This document shows, one piece after another, positions 50,443 to 59,428 of a DNA stretch of 64,000 nt (position 1 is the stretch's first letter; each line of letters opens with the position of its first letter). The DNA comes from Haloferax mucosum ATCC BAA-1512. Lineage in GTDB: Archaea; Halobacteriota; Halobacteria; Halobacteriales; Haloferacaceae. The notes below the pieces were generated by a model. It saw only the letters and a list, made by a program, of their open reading frames with translations. It was not told where the DNA came from and did not search any database. Position numbers and translations under genes: made by a program. The stretch is taken from positions 124,001 through 188,000 of the forward strand of contig NZ_AOLN01000018.1 in NCBI RefSeq assembly GCF_000337815.1, given 5' to 3'.

Positions 50443-50889
50443 ATGCCGCGCGACCCGCGCCACTACGAGATATCCGACCGGCGTCGTTCCGGAGATGTGA
50501 GGAGCGACGCGCGGTTCGATTGGGCCGACGTCCCGACAGACCGCACGTGGAGCGGCGTCGCTCGGAAGCGACTACTCACGACGACCGCGGCGGTGACGGC
50601 AGACGGCGACCCGTTTCTCGAAACGATTCCGCGGACGCCCGCCGCAGAACAGGTACTCCTCGATTGGTGTGTGCACCTCGTCGAACGACTCGGCGGCCGT
50701 GGCGCAATGGAGATGGTCTCGTACTACCGCGACATCGGCTGGCTCGGCGACGACCCACACGACACCATCCACGAGCGGCTCCTCTCGTTTACCGTGCCCG
50801 AAGATTTCGAAGACGCACCAACCGAAGACGACCACGTACAGAGCTTCTCGTACATCGCGCGCTTGTCGGCGATGGACGACTCGGAGTGA
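50443..50889 (+). CDS. Second ArlD-type protein
   Basis: The product is 148 residues. The first 50 are basic and polar, then the ArlD/E domain (FLETIPRTPAAEQVLLDWCVHLVERLGGRGAMEMVSYYRDIGWLGDD, ending DDHVQSFSYIARLSAM). It is clearly related to the arlD at 46103 and to the end of ArlCE. Its own promoter suggests separate control. It may form an alternative ring subunit. Confidence 0.82.
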   Translation: MPRDPRHYEISDRRRSGDVRSDARFDWADVPTDRTWSGVARKRLLTTTAAVTADGDPFLETIPRTPAAEQVLLDWCVHLVERLGGRGAMEMVSYYRDIGWLGDDPHDTIHERLLSFTVPEDFEDAPTEDDHVQSFSYIARLSAMDDSE

Positions 50890-50899
50890 CCGTTCGGAA

Positions 50900-52042
50900 T
50901 TAGAGTCCGAGTTGGCGGCCGATGATGAGGTGCTGAATCTCGCTCGTTCCTTCACCGATTTCCATCAGTTTCGCGTCGCGGTAGAACCGCTGTGGCGCGA
51001 AGTCTTCGGTGTAACCGTAGCCACCGAGCACCTGCACCGCGTCTTCGGCGACTTCGCGGGCGGCTTCCGAGGCGTCGAGCTTCGCCAGTGCGGACTCGCG
51101 GCTGACTCGCTTGCCGTTGTCGTACAGGGTCGCCGCCTTGTGCGTGAGAAGGCGGGCACGCTCGGTTTTCCGGTGCATCGAGACGAGTTTGTCGCGGATG
51201 GCGTCGAACTTCGAAATCGGCTGGTCGAACTGCTCGCGCTCTTTGGCGTATCTCTTTGCGTGACCGTACGCGCCCTCTGCGAGTCCGACCGAGAGCGCCG
51301 CGATGGAGATTCGGCCGCCGTCGAGGGTCTTCATCGTCTGTTTCCACCCCTCACCCTCTTCGCCGAGCAGTCGGTCCTCGGGCACCCAGCAGTCGTCGAA
51401 CGAGAGTTCGCACGTCGGCGAGGAGTTGAGTCCCATCTTGTCCCACTCGGTAGTCACCTCGAAGCCGTCGTCGTTTTCGGGGTCAACGATGAACGTCGAG
51501 ATACCGTCGTAGCCCGCAGTCGGGTCGGTGACTGCTTTCACGAGCACCGAACCGGCGACGCTCGCGTTCGTGATGAACTGCTTCGTGCCGTTGATGACGT
51601 AGCCGTCGCCGTCCTTCTCGGCGATTGTATCCATGTCGCTCGCGTCGCTTCCGGAACCGGGTTCGGTGAGCGCCCACCCGCCCATGTGCTCGCCCGTCGC
51701 AAGCGGCGTCAGCCACGTTTCTTTCTGCTCGTCGGTCCCGAACAGTTCCAGCGGCTTCGACGCGAGACTGACGTGTGCGGCGTACGACAGGCCGATACCG
51801 CCCGAGACGCGGCCGAGTTCCTCGACGACGAGCGCGTACATCAACTGGTCGCCGCCGAGTCCACCGTACTCGGCGTCGATTGGGACGCCCATCACGTCGA
51901 GGTCGGCCAACTGGTCGAATATCTCCGTGGGGAACCGGTGTTCGTCCTCGATGTCCTGTGCGATAGGAGCGATCTCTTCGTCGCAGAACTCGCGGACGGT
52001 GTCACGAATCATCCGGTGTTCCGCCGGAAGGTCGAAGTCCAT
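50900..52042 (-). CDS. Acyl-CoA dehydrogenase
   Basis: The product is 380 residues, the standard length. FAD-binding segments include ALTEPGSGSDASDMDT and ITNASVAGSVLV; the C-terminal VLGGYGYTEDFAPQRFYRDAK and GEGTSEIQ carry the catalytic-Glu region. It oxidises acyl-CoA to enoyl-CoA, passing electrons to ETF. The chain length cannot be read. The ATG at 52042 is the family start. Confidence 0.93.
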   Translation of the reverse strand: MDFDLPAEHRMIRDTVREFCDEEIAPIAQDIEDEHRFPTEIFDQLADLDVMGVPIDAEYGGLGGDQLMYALVVEELGRVSGGIGLSYAAHVSLASKPLELFGTDEQKETWLTPLATGEHMGGWALTEPGSGSDASDMDTIAEKDGDGYVINGTKQFITNASVAGSVLVKAVTDPTAGYDGISTFIVDPENDDGFEVTTEWDKMGLNSSPTCELSFDDCWVPEDRLLGEEGEGWKQTMKTLDGGRISIAALSVGLAEGAYGHAKRYAKEREQFDQPISKFDAIRDKLVSMHRKTERARLLTHKAATLYDNGKRVSRESALAKLDASEAAREVAEDAVQVLGGYGYTEDFAPQRFYRDAKLMEIGEGTSEIQHLIIGRQLGL

Positions 52043-52189
52043 GCGACCAAGTATCGCCGACCGAGACATAAACTAATCGAACGACCATGTAGAATACCGC
52101 CGAGAGCGCTGTCGGTCGGCCACCACGCGACTCCCACCGAGTGAGAACGGACGGATAGCTCTTTTCCCGGCGACCCCCGAGATGTTCGT

Positions 52190-52627
52190 ATGTACTCTCA
52201 AATCCTCTTTCCAACCGACGGAAGCGAGTGTGCGGACGCGGCGTTCGACCACGCGCTCGAACACGCAAAGACGTACGACGCGTCGATTCTCGCGCTGTAC
52301 GTCGCTGACATCCGGGAGGTCGGCCACGCCTCGCCCGCGATTTCGCTCGACCGAATCCGAGATGCACTCCACGAAAGCGGCAACAACGTGCTCAGCCGAA
52401 TCGAGTCGCGGGCCGCTGACGCCGACGTGGAAATCGAGACCGTCGTCTCCGAGGGAACGCCCGCCAGCGAGATTCTCCGCCACGCCGACAAGGACGGTGT
52501 AGACCTCGTCGTGATGGGGACACACGGTCGAAGCGGTCTCGACCGCTACCTCATCGGAAGCGTCGCCGAGCGGGTGGTCCGAGGGTCGTCGGCACCGGTG
52601 TTGACCGTCCGTCAAGAGTCGACGTAG
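52190..52627 (+). CDS. Universal stress protein UspA family
   Basis: The product is 145 residues. Starts MYSQILFPTDGSECADAAFDH and ends with the ATP-binding G-x2-G-x9-G-S motif (GTHGRSGLDRYLIGSVAERVV then RGSSAPV). It is a cytosolic nucleotide-binding stress protein. Confidence 0.93.
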   Translation: MYSQILFPTDGSECADAAFDHALEHAKTYDASILALYVADIREVGHASPAISLDRIRDALHESGNNVLSRIESRAADADVEIETVVSEGTPASEILRHADKDGVDLVVMGTHGRSGLDRYLIGSVAERVVRGSSAPVLTVRQEST

Positions 52628-52665
52628 GCCCACGACGTTAAGCCGCCCCTCGTCATACGGGGACC

Positions 52666-53463
52666 ATGGACCTCCGCCGGCTCGTCCGCGGCCGCGTCGA
52701 GTGGCCGCGTCTGGAGACTGTCGCCCGCGAACTCGTGGACCGGTACGACCGCGACAGCCTCACCATTCGATTTCTCGAAGCGGACAACTGGCTTTCTACG
52801 CCGATGGTCGTCAACGACGAGTGGTTCGTCAAGGTCATCTCCCGACAGAACTCGCTCGTTCACGCCCTGTTTACGACCGGCCGAAACCTCGGTGCGTTCT
52901 CCAGCGGCACTGAGGGATTTTTCCAACACTTCGGGACGCCCTTCGAGATGGCCGAACACGAGTTAGTGGCGACAAAGCGCCTCCGCGAAATCGGCCTCAA
53001 CGCGCCCGCTCCCGTCGAAGCCTTCGAAATCGATGGCCTCGGTATCCTCGTGTTGGAGTATCTGCCGAACTTTCACACGCTCGATTCGGCCCCCCACGAC
53101 GAGGTCGTCTCGCTCGCGCCCGACCTCTTTGCGGCCCTCTGTCAGATGCACGAAAACGGGCTAGCACACGGCGACCTGCGCGCCGAAAACGTCCTCGTCC
53201 GCGACGACGGCATCTACTTCATCGACGCAACGAACGTCAACGAAGCAGGGATGCACGACGCCCGGTCGTACGACCTCGCGTGCGGACTGGCGGCGCTCGA
53301 ACCCCTCATCGGTGCGAAACAGGCCGTCTCGGCGGCCGTCGAATCGTACGACCCGGACGACCTGCTCGCCGCCGTCGATTTCCTCGATTTCGTCAACATC
53401 AGGCCCGACCACGACTTCGATGCCGCGGCGCTCAAAGGCCAGATAGAGACGCGCGCGTCCTGA
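52666..53463 (+). CDS. RIO/Kdo-type protein kinase-like protein
   Basis: The product is 265 residues. The ATP-lysine is likely in EWFVKVIS, the catalytic loop is HGDLRAENVLV and the metal-binding ID-x-T is IYFIDATNVN, the reduced kinase core of RIO and Kdo-kinase families. It is shorter than RIO1/RIO2 and lacks their N-terminal winged helix. The target is unknown. It lies 38 nt after uspA and may be co-transcribed. Confidence 0.8.
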   Translation: MDLRRLVRGRVEWPRLETVARELVDRYDRDSLTIRFLEADNWLSTPMVVNDEWFVKVISRQNSLVHALFTTGRNLGAFSSGTEGFFQHFGTPFEMAEHELVATKRLREIGLNAPAPVEAFEIDGLGILVLEYLPNFHTLDSAPHDEVVSLAPDLFAALCQMHENGLAHGDLRAENVLVRDDGIYFIDATNVNEAGMHDARSYDLACGLAALEPLIGAKQAVSAAVESYDPDDLLAAVDFLDFVNIRPDHDFDAAALKGQIETRAS

Positions 53464-53523
53464 CGACTCGCCGGGAGCACCACGCACGGTTCCTAAAAAA
53501 TTGGTCGCGGCCGGGGATGTTCC

Positions 53524-54261
53524 TTACAGGTCTTCAATTCCCTCGTAGTCCGCACCGCCCATGTAGAGGCGCGAGACTTCGGGGTCGTCGAGGAGTCCGT
53601 CGGCGTCACCCTCGTAGGCGACCGTCCCTTGGTCGAGGACGTAGCCGCGGTCGGAGATGGCGAGGCCCTCCCGAGCGTTCTGTTCGACCATGAGGACCGC
53701 CGTGCCGAGTTCGTTCACCTTCTGTACGTCTTTGAACACCGACTGCACGATGTTCGGTGCGAGGCCGGCGGACGGCTCGTCGATGAGGAGCACGTCGGGT
53801 TCCATGACGAGTGCACGCGCGAACGCGAGCACCTGTCGTTGGCCACCCGAGAGTGTCTTCGCCTTCGCGGTCCGCTTCTCGTCGAGAATCGGGAACTGAT
53901 CGTACAGTTCCTCGATTCGCTCGTTGAGACCTGTGGAGCGAGCGACGCCGCCCATCCGGAGGTTCTCCTCGACAGTGAGCGACGAGAATACGTTGTCGAC
54001 CTGCGGGACATAGCCCATGCCGGTTCGGACGAGGTCCGCAGGGTCTTCGCCAGTGATGTCTCTCCCGGAGAGGTCTACCGACCCAGTCCACGGCTTCAGG
54101 AGGCCGAAGACGGTCTTGAGGACCGTCGATTTCCCGGCACCGTTCGGGCCGATGATACAGACGATTTCGTCGTCGTCGAGGTGGAGGTTGAGGTCGCGGA
54201 GGACCTGCACTTCTCCGTACCCGCTGTCGACGCCGCTCACGTCGAGTGCTCGCTCGGTCAT
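53524..54261 (-). CDS. livF: LivF branched-chain amino acid ABC ATPase
   Basis: The product is 245 residues. Walker A IGPNGAGKSTVLK, signature LSGGQRQVLAFARAL and Walker B VLLIDEPSAGL. The length and the EQNAREGLAISDRGYVLDQG end are typical of LivF. It is coupled to livG by ATGA overlap. With the permease and binding-protein genes missing nearby, its transport role here is doubtful. Confidence 0.92.
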   Translation of the reverse strand: MTERALDVSGVDSGYGEVQVLRDLNLHLDDDEIVCIIGPNGAGKSTVLKTVFGLLKPWTGSVDLSGRDITGEDPADLVRTGMGYVPQVDNVFSSLTVEENLRMGGVARSTGLNERIEELYDQFPILDEKRTAKAKTLSGGQRQVLAFARALVMEPDVLLIDEPSAGLAPNIVQSVFKDVQKVNELGTAVLMVEQNAREGLAISDRGYVLDQGTVAYEGDADGLLDDPEVSRLYMGGADYEGIEDL

Positions 54262-55067
54262 GGGCCCGCACCTCCGAGGTACGCCTCGATAACGCGGTCG
54301 TCCGTTCGAACCTCCTTCGGCGAGCCTTCCATCAGTACCCGTCCCTGGTCGAGGACGATGATAGGGTCGGCGAGGCCCATGATGAACGGCATGTCGTGTT
54401 CGATGATGAGGAAGGTCTGACCCTCCTCGTTGAGTTCGCGGATGAACCGTTTGATGTCGTTCGCGAGCGTCGGGTTGACACCGGCGACAGGCTCGTCGAG
54501 GAGCAGGATGTCGGGGTTCGTCGTGAACGCCCGTGCCAACTCGACGAGCTTCAACTGACCACCAGAGAGGTCTGTCGACGGCTGGTCGATGAGATGGGAG
54601 ATTTCGAATCGTTCGAGCAACTCTTTGGCCCGTCTGAGGTTCGCGCGCTCTTCTCGGGTCACGTCGTCAGCCGAGAAGAAAAGCGGGAAAATCGACTCAC
54701 CAGTCTGTGGACCGGGGCCGACGAGCATCGCTTCGCGGACACTCATCCCTTCGAGACGACGCGGCGTTTGGAACGTCCGAACGAGTCCTTCGTGGGCGCG
54801 CTCCGGTGGTGTCATGTCGCTCACGTCGGTCTCGTTGACGAAGACGCTCCCCGCGTCGGCCTCGTAGAACCCGGAGATGAGGTTGAAAAGCGTTGACTTC
54901 CCCGCGCCGTTCGGGCCAATCATCCCCGTGATGGTTCCGCGCTCGATTTCGATGGAGACGTCGTCGGTGGCGACGAGTCCACCGAACGCCTTTTCGAGTC
55001 CTCTCGTCTTCAACACCGGGTCGTTCTTTTCGAGGTGTGCACCCTCGTAGACGCCGTCTTCGCTCAT
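54258..55067 (-). CDS. livG: LivG branched-chain amino acid ABC ATPase
   Basis: The product is 269 residues. Walker A IGPNGAGKSTLFNLISGFY, signature LSGGQLKLVELARAF and Walker B ILLLDEPVAGVNP, with the LivG-specific GLVRTFQTPRRLEGMSV. It overlaps livF and the truncated livM by ATGA on each side, so the original livM-livG-livF order is intact. Confidence 0.93.
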   Translation of the reverse strand: MSEDGVYEGAHLEKNDPVLKTRGLEKAFGGLVATDDVSIEIERGTITGMIGPNGAGKSTLFNLISGFYEADAGSVFVNETDVSDMTPPERAHEGLVRTFQTPRRLEGMSVREAMLVGPGPQTGESIFPLFFSADDVTREERANLRRAKELLERFEISHLIDQPSTDLSGGQLKLVELARAFTTNPDILLLDEPVAGVNPTLANDIKRFIRELNEEGQTFLIIEHDMPFIMGLADPIIVLDQGRVLMEGSPKEVRTDDRVIEAYLGGAGP

Positions 55068-55666
55068 TGGTTCTCACCTCCGTCGGACGGTCCGCCCGAC
55101 GTGGTGCCGTCTGTGACGACACCGCCGTCGGTCGCAGTCGCACCGCGCGACGCGGAACTGGAATCCTCCTTCGCTGCGGGCCAGATAAGCTCGTCCTTCG
55201 GTGGGAGGAGACCATCCTGCCGGTAGCGCATGATGAGGATGATGAGGATGCCGACGAACAGCAACCGAAGCGGTGCCACGTCGAGCCCCAAGTTGCCGAT
55301 GAAGGCGATGTCGTTGAGGAAGCGCGTCCCCTCGCGGATGGCGATGACGACGGCCGCGCCGACGACCGCCCCGCGGTTCGACCCGGTCCCACCGAGGATG
55401 ACGGCAATCCAGATGTAGAACGTCGTCAGGGGAACGAGGTCAGTGGGGTCGATGTCGAGGTTCAGATGCGCGTAGAACGCGCCGGCGATGGCCATGACGA
55501 CGCTGCCGACGACGAACGCCTGCATCTTGAACCGGTAGGTGTCCTTGCCGAGGGCCTTTGCGAGGTCCTCGTCTGACCGGATGGTCCTGAGGACGCGTCC
55601 CCACGGTGACCGGTGGATGCGCCGGAGGAACAGATACACCAGTCCGAGGAGGACGACGACGTCGAG
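55064..55666 (-). pseudogene. livM: livM, 3' part only (truncated permease)
   Basis: About 200 residues match the second half of LivM: VYLFLRRIHRSPWGRVLRTI, DLAKALGKDTYRFKMQAF, FYIWIAVILGGTGSNRGAVVGA, ending ELIWPAA plus a Ser/Thr/Gly tail. Upstream codons stay in frame but after about residue VVVLLGL they no longer look like LivM; they are the reverse of a proline dehydrogenase end, and no start codon is available except GTG 55639 in mid-helix. Membrane helices 1-5 are missing, so function is unlikely. Confidence 0.8.
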
Positions 55667-55777
55667 ATGTGGCAGTACGTCCCCTACGGTGACAAGTGGT
55701 TCCAGTACTTCTACCGTCGCGTGCGCGAGCGGAAGGAAAACGCGCTGTTCGCGCTGCGCGCAGTCACCGGTATCTAA
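55661..55777 (+). pseudogene. Proline dehydrogenase, last ~36 codons only
   Basis: The plus strand encodes MWQYVPYGDKWFQYFYRRVR, then ERKENALFALRAVTGI and a stop. This is the conserved C-terminus of PRODH (Y-V-P-Y-G-x-x-W-x-x-Y-F-x-R-R-x-x-E-R-x-x-N). The rest of the gene is absent: upstream sequence is livM in the opposite orientation. A P5C-dehydrogenase-like gene is nearby (56684), as expected for a former proline-catabolism locus. Confidence 0.8.
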
Positions 55778-55792
55778 GCGGTCGATTCGACG

Positions 55793-56512
55793 TTACTGAG
55801 GGTCCAGTAACTTCGCTTCCGCTTTCCTGAGGTGTTCGAGTAGCGTGGTCTTCGAGATGTCCATCTTGGACGCGAGTTCTCTGGTCGATATCTCGCGGGG
55901 CCACCTGTAGTACCCCTCCTCTCGGGCCAGTTCGAACGCCTCACGCTGACTCCGGGTGAGCGTGTCTAATCGCCGGCCCCGCTCCGGCTCTGCGCCTTCT
56001 GTCGAAGAGATGGAGTCGACGCGGATGTCGGCGTTCGTACAATCCATCACCTCGTCGATTCGTCCCTGTATCTCGGTGCGCTCGCCGGCGAACCAGACCT
56101 GCCACTTCTCACGACCCCCCTCGATTTGTGTGGGTTCGCTGTGGACGAACCCCTGTTCGAGGAGTCGCGGGCAAATCATGTCGCTCGGGTCGTATTCGAG
56201 GAAGAACTCGCGTGCGACCGACCCGGGTGCGACCCGCCGACCGCGGGGGTCGAACCGCTCTTGGAGTTCGAGAACGTCACCCGTCAATTCGGAATCGGCA
56301 ATCGTATCGAGAAGCGTCTCAACCTCGTCTATCGATTCTCCGTACGCCGTGAAAAGCCCGTTTGCCCGTTCGATTCCTGCCGTCGGTGCGTCGTAGATTG
56401 CGTGTGCCAGTATGCCGCCTCTGTGATCTTCTGTGGCCTCTATCGCCCAACAGTTCGGATGCCAGAGGTCGAGCGTCAGGCGCGTGCCCTGCCCAGCCAT
56501 GCGCTCGCTCAT
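55793..56512 (-). CDS. Bat-type HTH-10 transcription regulator
   Basis: The product is 239 residues. N-terminal sensor-like domain begins TRLTLDLWHPNCWAIEATE; the C-terminal HTH-10 (bacterio-opsin activator type) is LTRSQREAFELAREEGYYRW then ELASKMDISKTTLLEHLRKA. It sits between the proline-dehydrogenase remnant and the aldehyde dehydrogenase and diverges from the latter, so it probably regulates proline or a related catabolic gene. Starts at 56512, 56500 or 56557 are possible; 56512 is preferred. Confidence 0.85.
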   Translation of the reverse strand: MSERMAGQGTRLTLDLWHPNCWAIEATEDHRGGILAHAIYDAPTAGIERANGLFTAYGESIDEVETLLDTIADSELTGDVLELQERFDPRGRRVAPGSVAREFFLEYDPSDMICPRLLEQGFVHSEPTQIEGGREKWQVWFAGERTEIQGRIDEVMDCTNADIRVDSISSTEGAEPERGRRLDTLTRSQREAFELAREEGYYRWPREISTRELASKMDISKTTLLEHLRKAEAKLLDPQ

Positions 56513-56649
56513 ACGGTCGCATTGTAGACGAGAGTGTAAGATGTCATCTATACTCATGGAGACAGTAGTTGCTGAACGAACAAGACTCGCCAAACCATAA
56601 TGATAATATATCACAATAGAAAACGCTTCCCTCCCATGGACGGTGACGG

Positions 56650-56659
56650 GGTTATTAAT
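56650..56659 (+). promoter_or_regulatory. TATA box of the aldehyde dehydrogenase
   Basis: GTTATTAATG lies about 27-30 nt upstream of the ATG at 56684, predicting a leaderless transcript and supporting that start over the in-frame upstream ATGs. Confidence 0.5.
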
Positions 56660-56683
56660 GTAAGTTCTGCAAATATCACCACT

Positions 56684-58207
56684 ATGGCGCAGGACGAATA
56701 TCGTCACTACATCAACGGCGAATGGACAGACGGCACCGGCGACGAGACGTTCGTGAGCGAGAACCCCGCGACGGGCGAGACGCTCGGAACGTTCCGACGC
56801 GGCACTCCGGAAGACATCGACGTGGCGGCCGAAGCGGCCGACGAAGCCTACGAGGAGTGGCGCGAACTCTCGCACATCGAGCGCGCGGAATATCTCTGGG
56901 ATATCTACCACGAACTGCGTGACCGAACCGAAGAACTCGCGGAAGTCGTCACCAAGGAGTGCGGAAAGGAAATCTCCGAGGGACGCGCCGACGTTATCGA
57001 AGCCTACCACATGGTCGAGTGGGCCGCAGGCGACGCTCGCCACCCCAAAGGCGACGTGATTCCGTCCGAGATTCCGGCCAAAGACGCCTACATGCGGCGT
57101 AAGCCCCGTGGCGTCGTCGGCTGTATCACCCCGTGGAACTTCCCGGTCGCCATTCCGTTTTGGCACATGGCCGTCGCGCTCGTCGAGGGTAACACCGTCG
57201 TCTGGAAGCCCGCCGAGCAGACGCCGTGGTGCGGTCAGATCATCGCCGAGATGTTCGAAGACGCCGGCATTCCGGACGGCGTGTTCAACATGGTACAGGG
57301 CTTCGGCGACGCTGGTGCCACCATCGTTGACGACGAGCGTATCGACTCGGTTCTGTTCACCGGGTCTGCGGAAGTCGGCCACGAAGTCGCAAGCAAGGTC
57401 GCTCAACAGCCCGGCAAGCTCGCCGCGTGTGAGATGGGTGGCAAGAACAACATCGTCATCACCGAGAAGGCGGATCTCGACATCGCCGTTCACTCCGCCG
57501 TCATGTCCTCGTTCAAGACGACCGGTCAGCGCTGTGTCTCCTCCGAGCGCATCGTCGTCCACGAGGACGTCTACGACGAGTTCAAAGAGCGCTACGTCGA
57601 GATTGCGAAGGACGTCTCAGTCGGAAACCCCCTCCGCGAAGACACTTTTATGGGGCCGCTCATCGAGGCCGAACACAAAGAGAAGGTCCTCAAGTACGCC
57701 GACCTCGCAAAGAAAGAGGACGTGAACGTGCTCGTTGACCGGACCGAACTCGACGACGACGAGATTCCGGACGGTCACGAAGACGGTCACTGGGTCGGTC
57801 CGTTCGTCTACGAGGCCGACGCGCACGAAGACCTCCGCTGTACGCACGAAGAGGTCTTCGGGCCTCACGTCGCTCTGCTCAAGTACTCCGGCGACATCGA
57901 AGACGCCGTCGAGATTCAGAACGACACCGACTACGGTCTTGCCGGAGCCATCATCTCCGAGGACTACCGCGAAATCAACTACTACCGCGACCACGCCGAA
58001 GTCGGTCTCGCCTATGGCAACCTCCCGTGTATCGGTGCTGAGGTGCACCTGCCGTTCGGTGGCGTGAAGAAGTCCGGCAACGGCTACCCGTCCGCCCGCG
58101 AAATCATCGAGGCAGTCACCGAGCGCACCGCGTGGACGCTCAACAACTCCAAGGAAATCCGCATGGCACAGGGTCTCTCTGCGGACATCAAGACGAAAGA
58201 CGAGTAA
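56684..58207 (+). CDS. Aldehyde dehydrogenase, probably 1-pyrroline-5-carboxylate dehydrogenase
   Basis: The product is 507 residues. NAD(P)-binding [20 protein letters not shown], catalytic Glu in [11 protein letters not shown], catalytic Cys in [13 protein letters not shown], and [10 protein letters not shown] with the C-terminal [10 protein letters not shown]. The proline dehydrogenase remnant and Bat-type regulator next to it suggest oxidation of glutamate semialdehyde (P5C), the second step of proline breakdown. Other semialdehyde substrates are possible. Confidence 0.85.
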   Translation: MAQDEYRHYINGEWTDGTGDETFVSENPATGETLGTFRRGTPEDIDVAAEAADEAYEEWRELSHIERAEYLWDIYHELRDRTEELAEVVTKECGKEISEGRADVIEAYHMVEWAAGDARHPKGDVIPSEIPAKDAYMRRKPRGVVGCITPWNFPVAIPFWHMAVALVEGNTVVWKPAEQTPWCGQIIAEMFEDAGIPDGVFNMVQGFGDAGATIVDDERIDSVLFTGSAEVGHEVASKVAQQPGKLAACEMGGKNNIVITEKADLDIAVHSAVMSSFKTTGQRCVSSERIVVHEDVYDEFKERYVEIAKDVSVGNPLREDTFMGPLIEAEHKEKVLKYADLAKKEDVNVLVDRTELDDDEIPDGHEDGHWVGPFVYEADAHEDLRCTHEEVFGPHVALLKYSGDIEDAVEIQNDTDYGLAGAIISEDYREINYYRDHAEVGLAYGNLPCIGAEVHLPFGGVKKSGNGYPSAREIIEAVTERTAWTLNNSKEIRMAQGLSADIKTKDE

Positions 58208-58295
58208 CGAGACCGACCGGTCTCACGACGACTGCGGTCCCGCTTTCTTCTCTTTGTGCGTTCCCGGCGCGAGACGTCACGTCGAGCGCGTCGCT

Positions 58296-58364
58296 TCCGA
58301 CGCGACCAAAACAGTATCCGACGTGACCAAGACAGCTTCTGACGCGGCTAAGACAGCGTCTAAA
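58296..58364 (+). repeat. 21-bp direct repeat, three units plus a stub
   Basis: Units at 58296-58316, 58317-58337 and 58338-58358, each beginning TCYGACG and containing AARACAG, plus TCTAAA. In one frame the units read SDATKTV, SDVTKTA, SDAAKTA, but no proper start precedes them. It may be the relic of a repetitive coding tail. Confidence 0.6.
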
Positions 58365-58396
58365 CCAAAATCCCCGCCGCTACGCGGTTAGTCATC

Positions 58397-58606
58397 AAAA
58401 GGCGGAGGCGAATTCGCCTCCCGCCGAATCTCGTGTCACCAGTTGGCGAAGTGAGACGAGGGGAGTGCACCCCCACCGGGCTTGGGAGTGCGAAACGACG
58501 TGGCCACGTCGTTGAGTGCCACAACGGACCCCGAAACGTTGCGGCGGGTGCGGCGGATGTGGAGTCGCCGACGTCTGGCGAGAAAAGCGCCTATTGCGTC
58601 GGCGAA
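58397..58606 (-). ncRNA. Candidate structured transcript with many palindromes
   Basis: On the minus strand a TATA box GTTTATACTT (58625-58634) would start transcription near 58604, exactly at a 9-bp stem (CGTCGGCGA 58597-58605 with TCGCCGACG 58565-58573). Further on are a perfect 20-bp palindrome AACGACGTGGCCACGTCGTT (58494-58513) and an 18-bp one GGAGGCGAATTCGCCTCC (58404-58421) followed by TTTT, terminator-like. No known RNA family is recognised. A 57-codon TTG frame (58436-58609) runs through it with fair codon bias, so a small protein is an alternative. Confidence 0.3.
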
Positions 58607-58678
58607 CAAGCGTTAGAAGCCACGAAGTATAAACCCACCGCAACACGAAGTTCGCGGTCGGAAGCGGGGATTGTCGAT

Positions 58679-59110
58679 TCAGGCGGTCGCTTCGAGGTCA
58701 CGCCGGAGCGCCGCTTCGAGGTTGTCGAGTTCGGTATCGAGGTTCCGTTCGAAGAACGTCTCGACGCCGGGAAGCCGGCCGTCAACGACGAATTCGTTTA
58801 TCAATCGACAGCCACCGTCGGTCGGCTGGATGGTGTGTTCGCCCGTGACTCGTAGCACACGCGACTTGCCGACGAATTTGACGTGTGTCGGTTCCTCGAC
58901 GACGATGTCCTCGGTTTCGACGGTCGCGGTGGATTTGACGAGCGGAATCGGCAATTCGAGATGCCACGTCGCGTGTCGGCCGTCCTCGGCGACCTCGAAT
59001 CGATCGACGACGCTGATAGCCCCCGCTCGTTTCGCGGGGTCAGCGATGAACTCCCAAACGCGTTCCCCGGCGGCGTCGAACTCGAACGTTCGTTTCACGC
59101 GGACGGTCAT
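58679..59110 (-). CDS. SRPBCC-fold protein (CoxG/polyketide-cyclase-like)
   Basis: The product is 143 residues. FEFDAAGERVWEFIADPAKRAGAI and ERNLDTELDNLEAALRRDLE frame a START/SRPBCC barrel with a hydrophobic cavity. Members bind lipids or small hydrophobic ligands. The function is not assignable. Confidence 0.82.
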   Translation of the reverse strand: MTVRVKRTFEFDAAGERVWEFIADPAKRAGAISVVDRFEVAEDGRHATWHLELPIPLVKSTATVETEDIVVEEPTHVKFVGKSRVLRVTGEHTIQPTDGGCRLINEFVVDGRLPGVETFFERNLDTELDNLEAALRRDLEATA

Positions 59111-59153
59111 GAGATAGCATCACACCTCGATAGTAAAAAGCCGTGGAATCGCC

Positions 59154-59378
59154 TCAACTGCGTGTGACGCGCCACGTGGTCGAGCGGGCGCGCCCCCACT
59201 TTTCGATTTCGACGTCTTCGGATTTCTCGGCCAGTTGCGGCAGGCGCGAACCGACCTGCTTTGCGGTGAGACCGATAGCTTCGGCGATGTTTTTCGCCCG
59301 GAAGTACCCCTCCCCGCGACTGACGCTGTCGCGGAGGTAGGCGAGAATGCGTTGTTCCTCGTCGGTGTACTCAGTCAT
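59154..59378 (-). CDS. Small winged-helix protein (DUF7123-like)
   Basis: The product is 74 residues. YTDEEQRILAYLRDSVSRGEGYFRAKNIAEAIGLTAKQVGSRLPQL forms a winged helix and the end is basic (KWGRARSTTWRVTRS). It is a likely DNA-binding protein. The start at 59378 gives the compact domain; upstream frame is not coding. Confidence 0.75.
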   Translation of the reverse strand: MTEYTDEEQRILAYLRDSVSRGEGYFRAKNIAEAIGLTAKQVGSRLPQLAEKSEDVEIEKWGRARSTTWRVTRS

Positions 59379-59428
59379 CCTCGAACCGTCTAGGGAATGG
59401 GCGTTCTTAACGGTTACTCGTCTGGGAT

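Larger units (their letters stand above)
58208..58678. other. 471-nt gene-poor structured region
   Basis: It contains a 21-bp tandem repeat (58296-58364) and a cluster of palindromes with a TATA box on the minus strand (58397-58634), described separately. No confident protein gene is seen on either strand. Confidence 0.5.
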
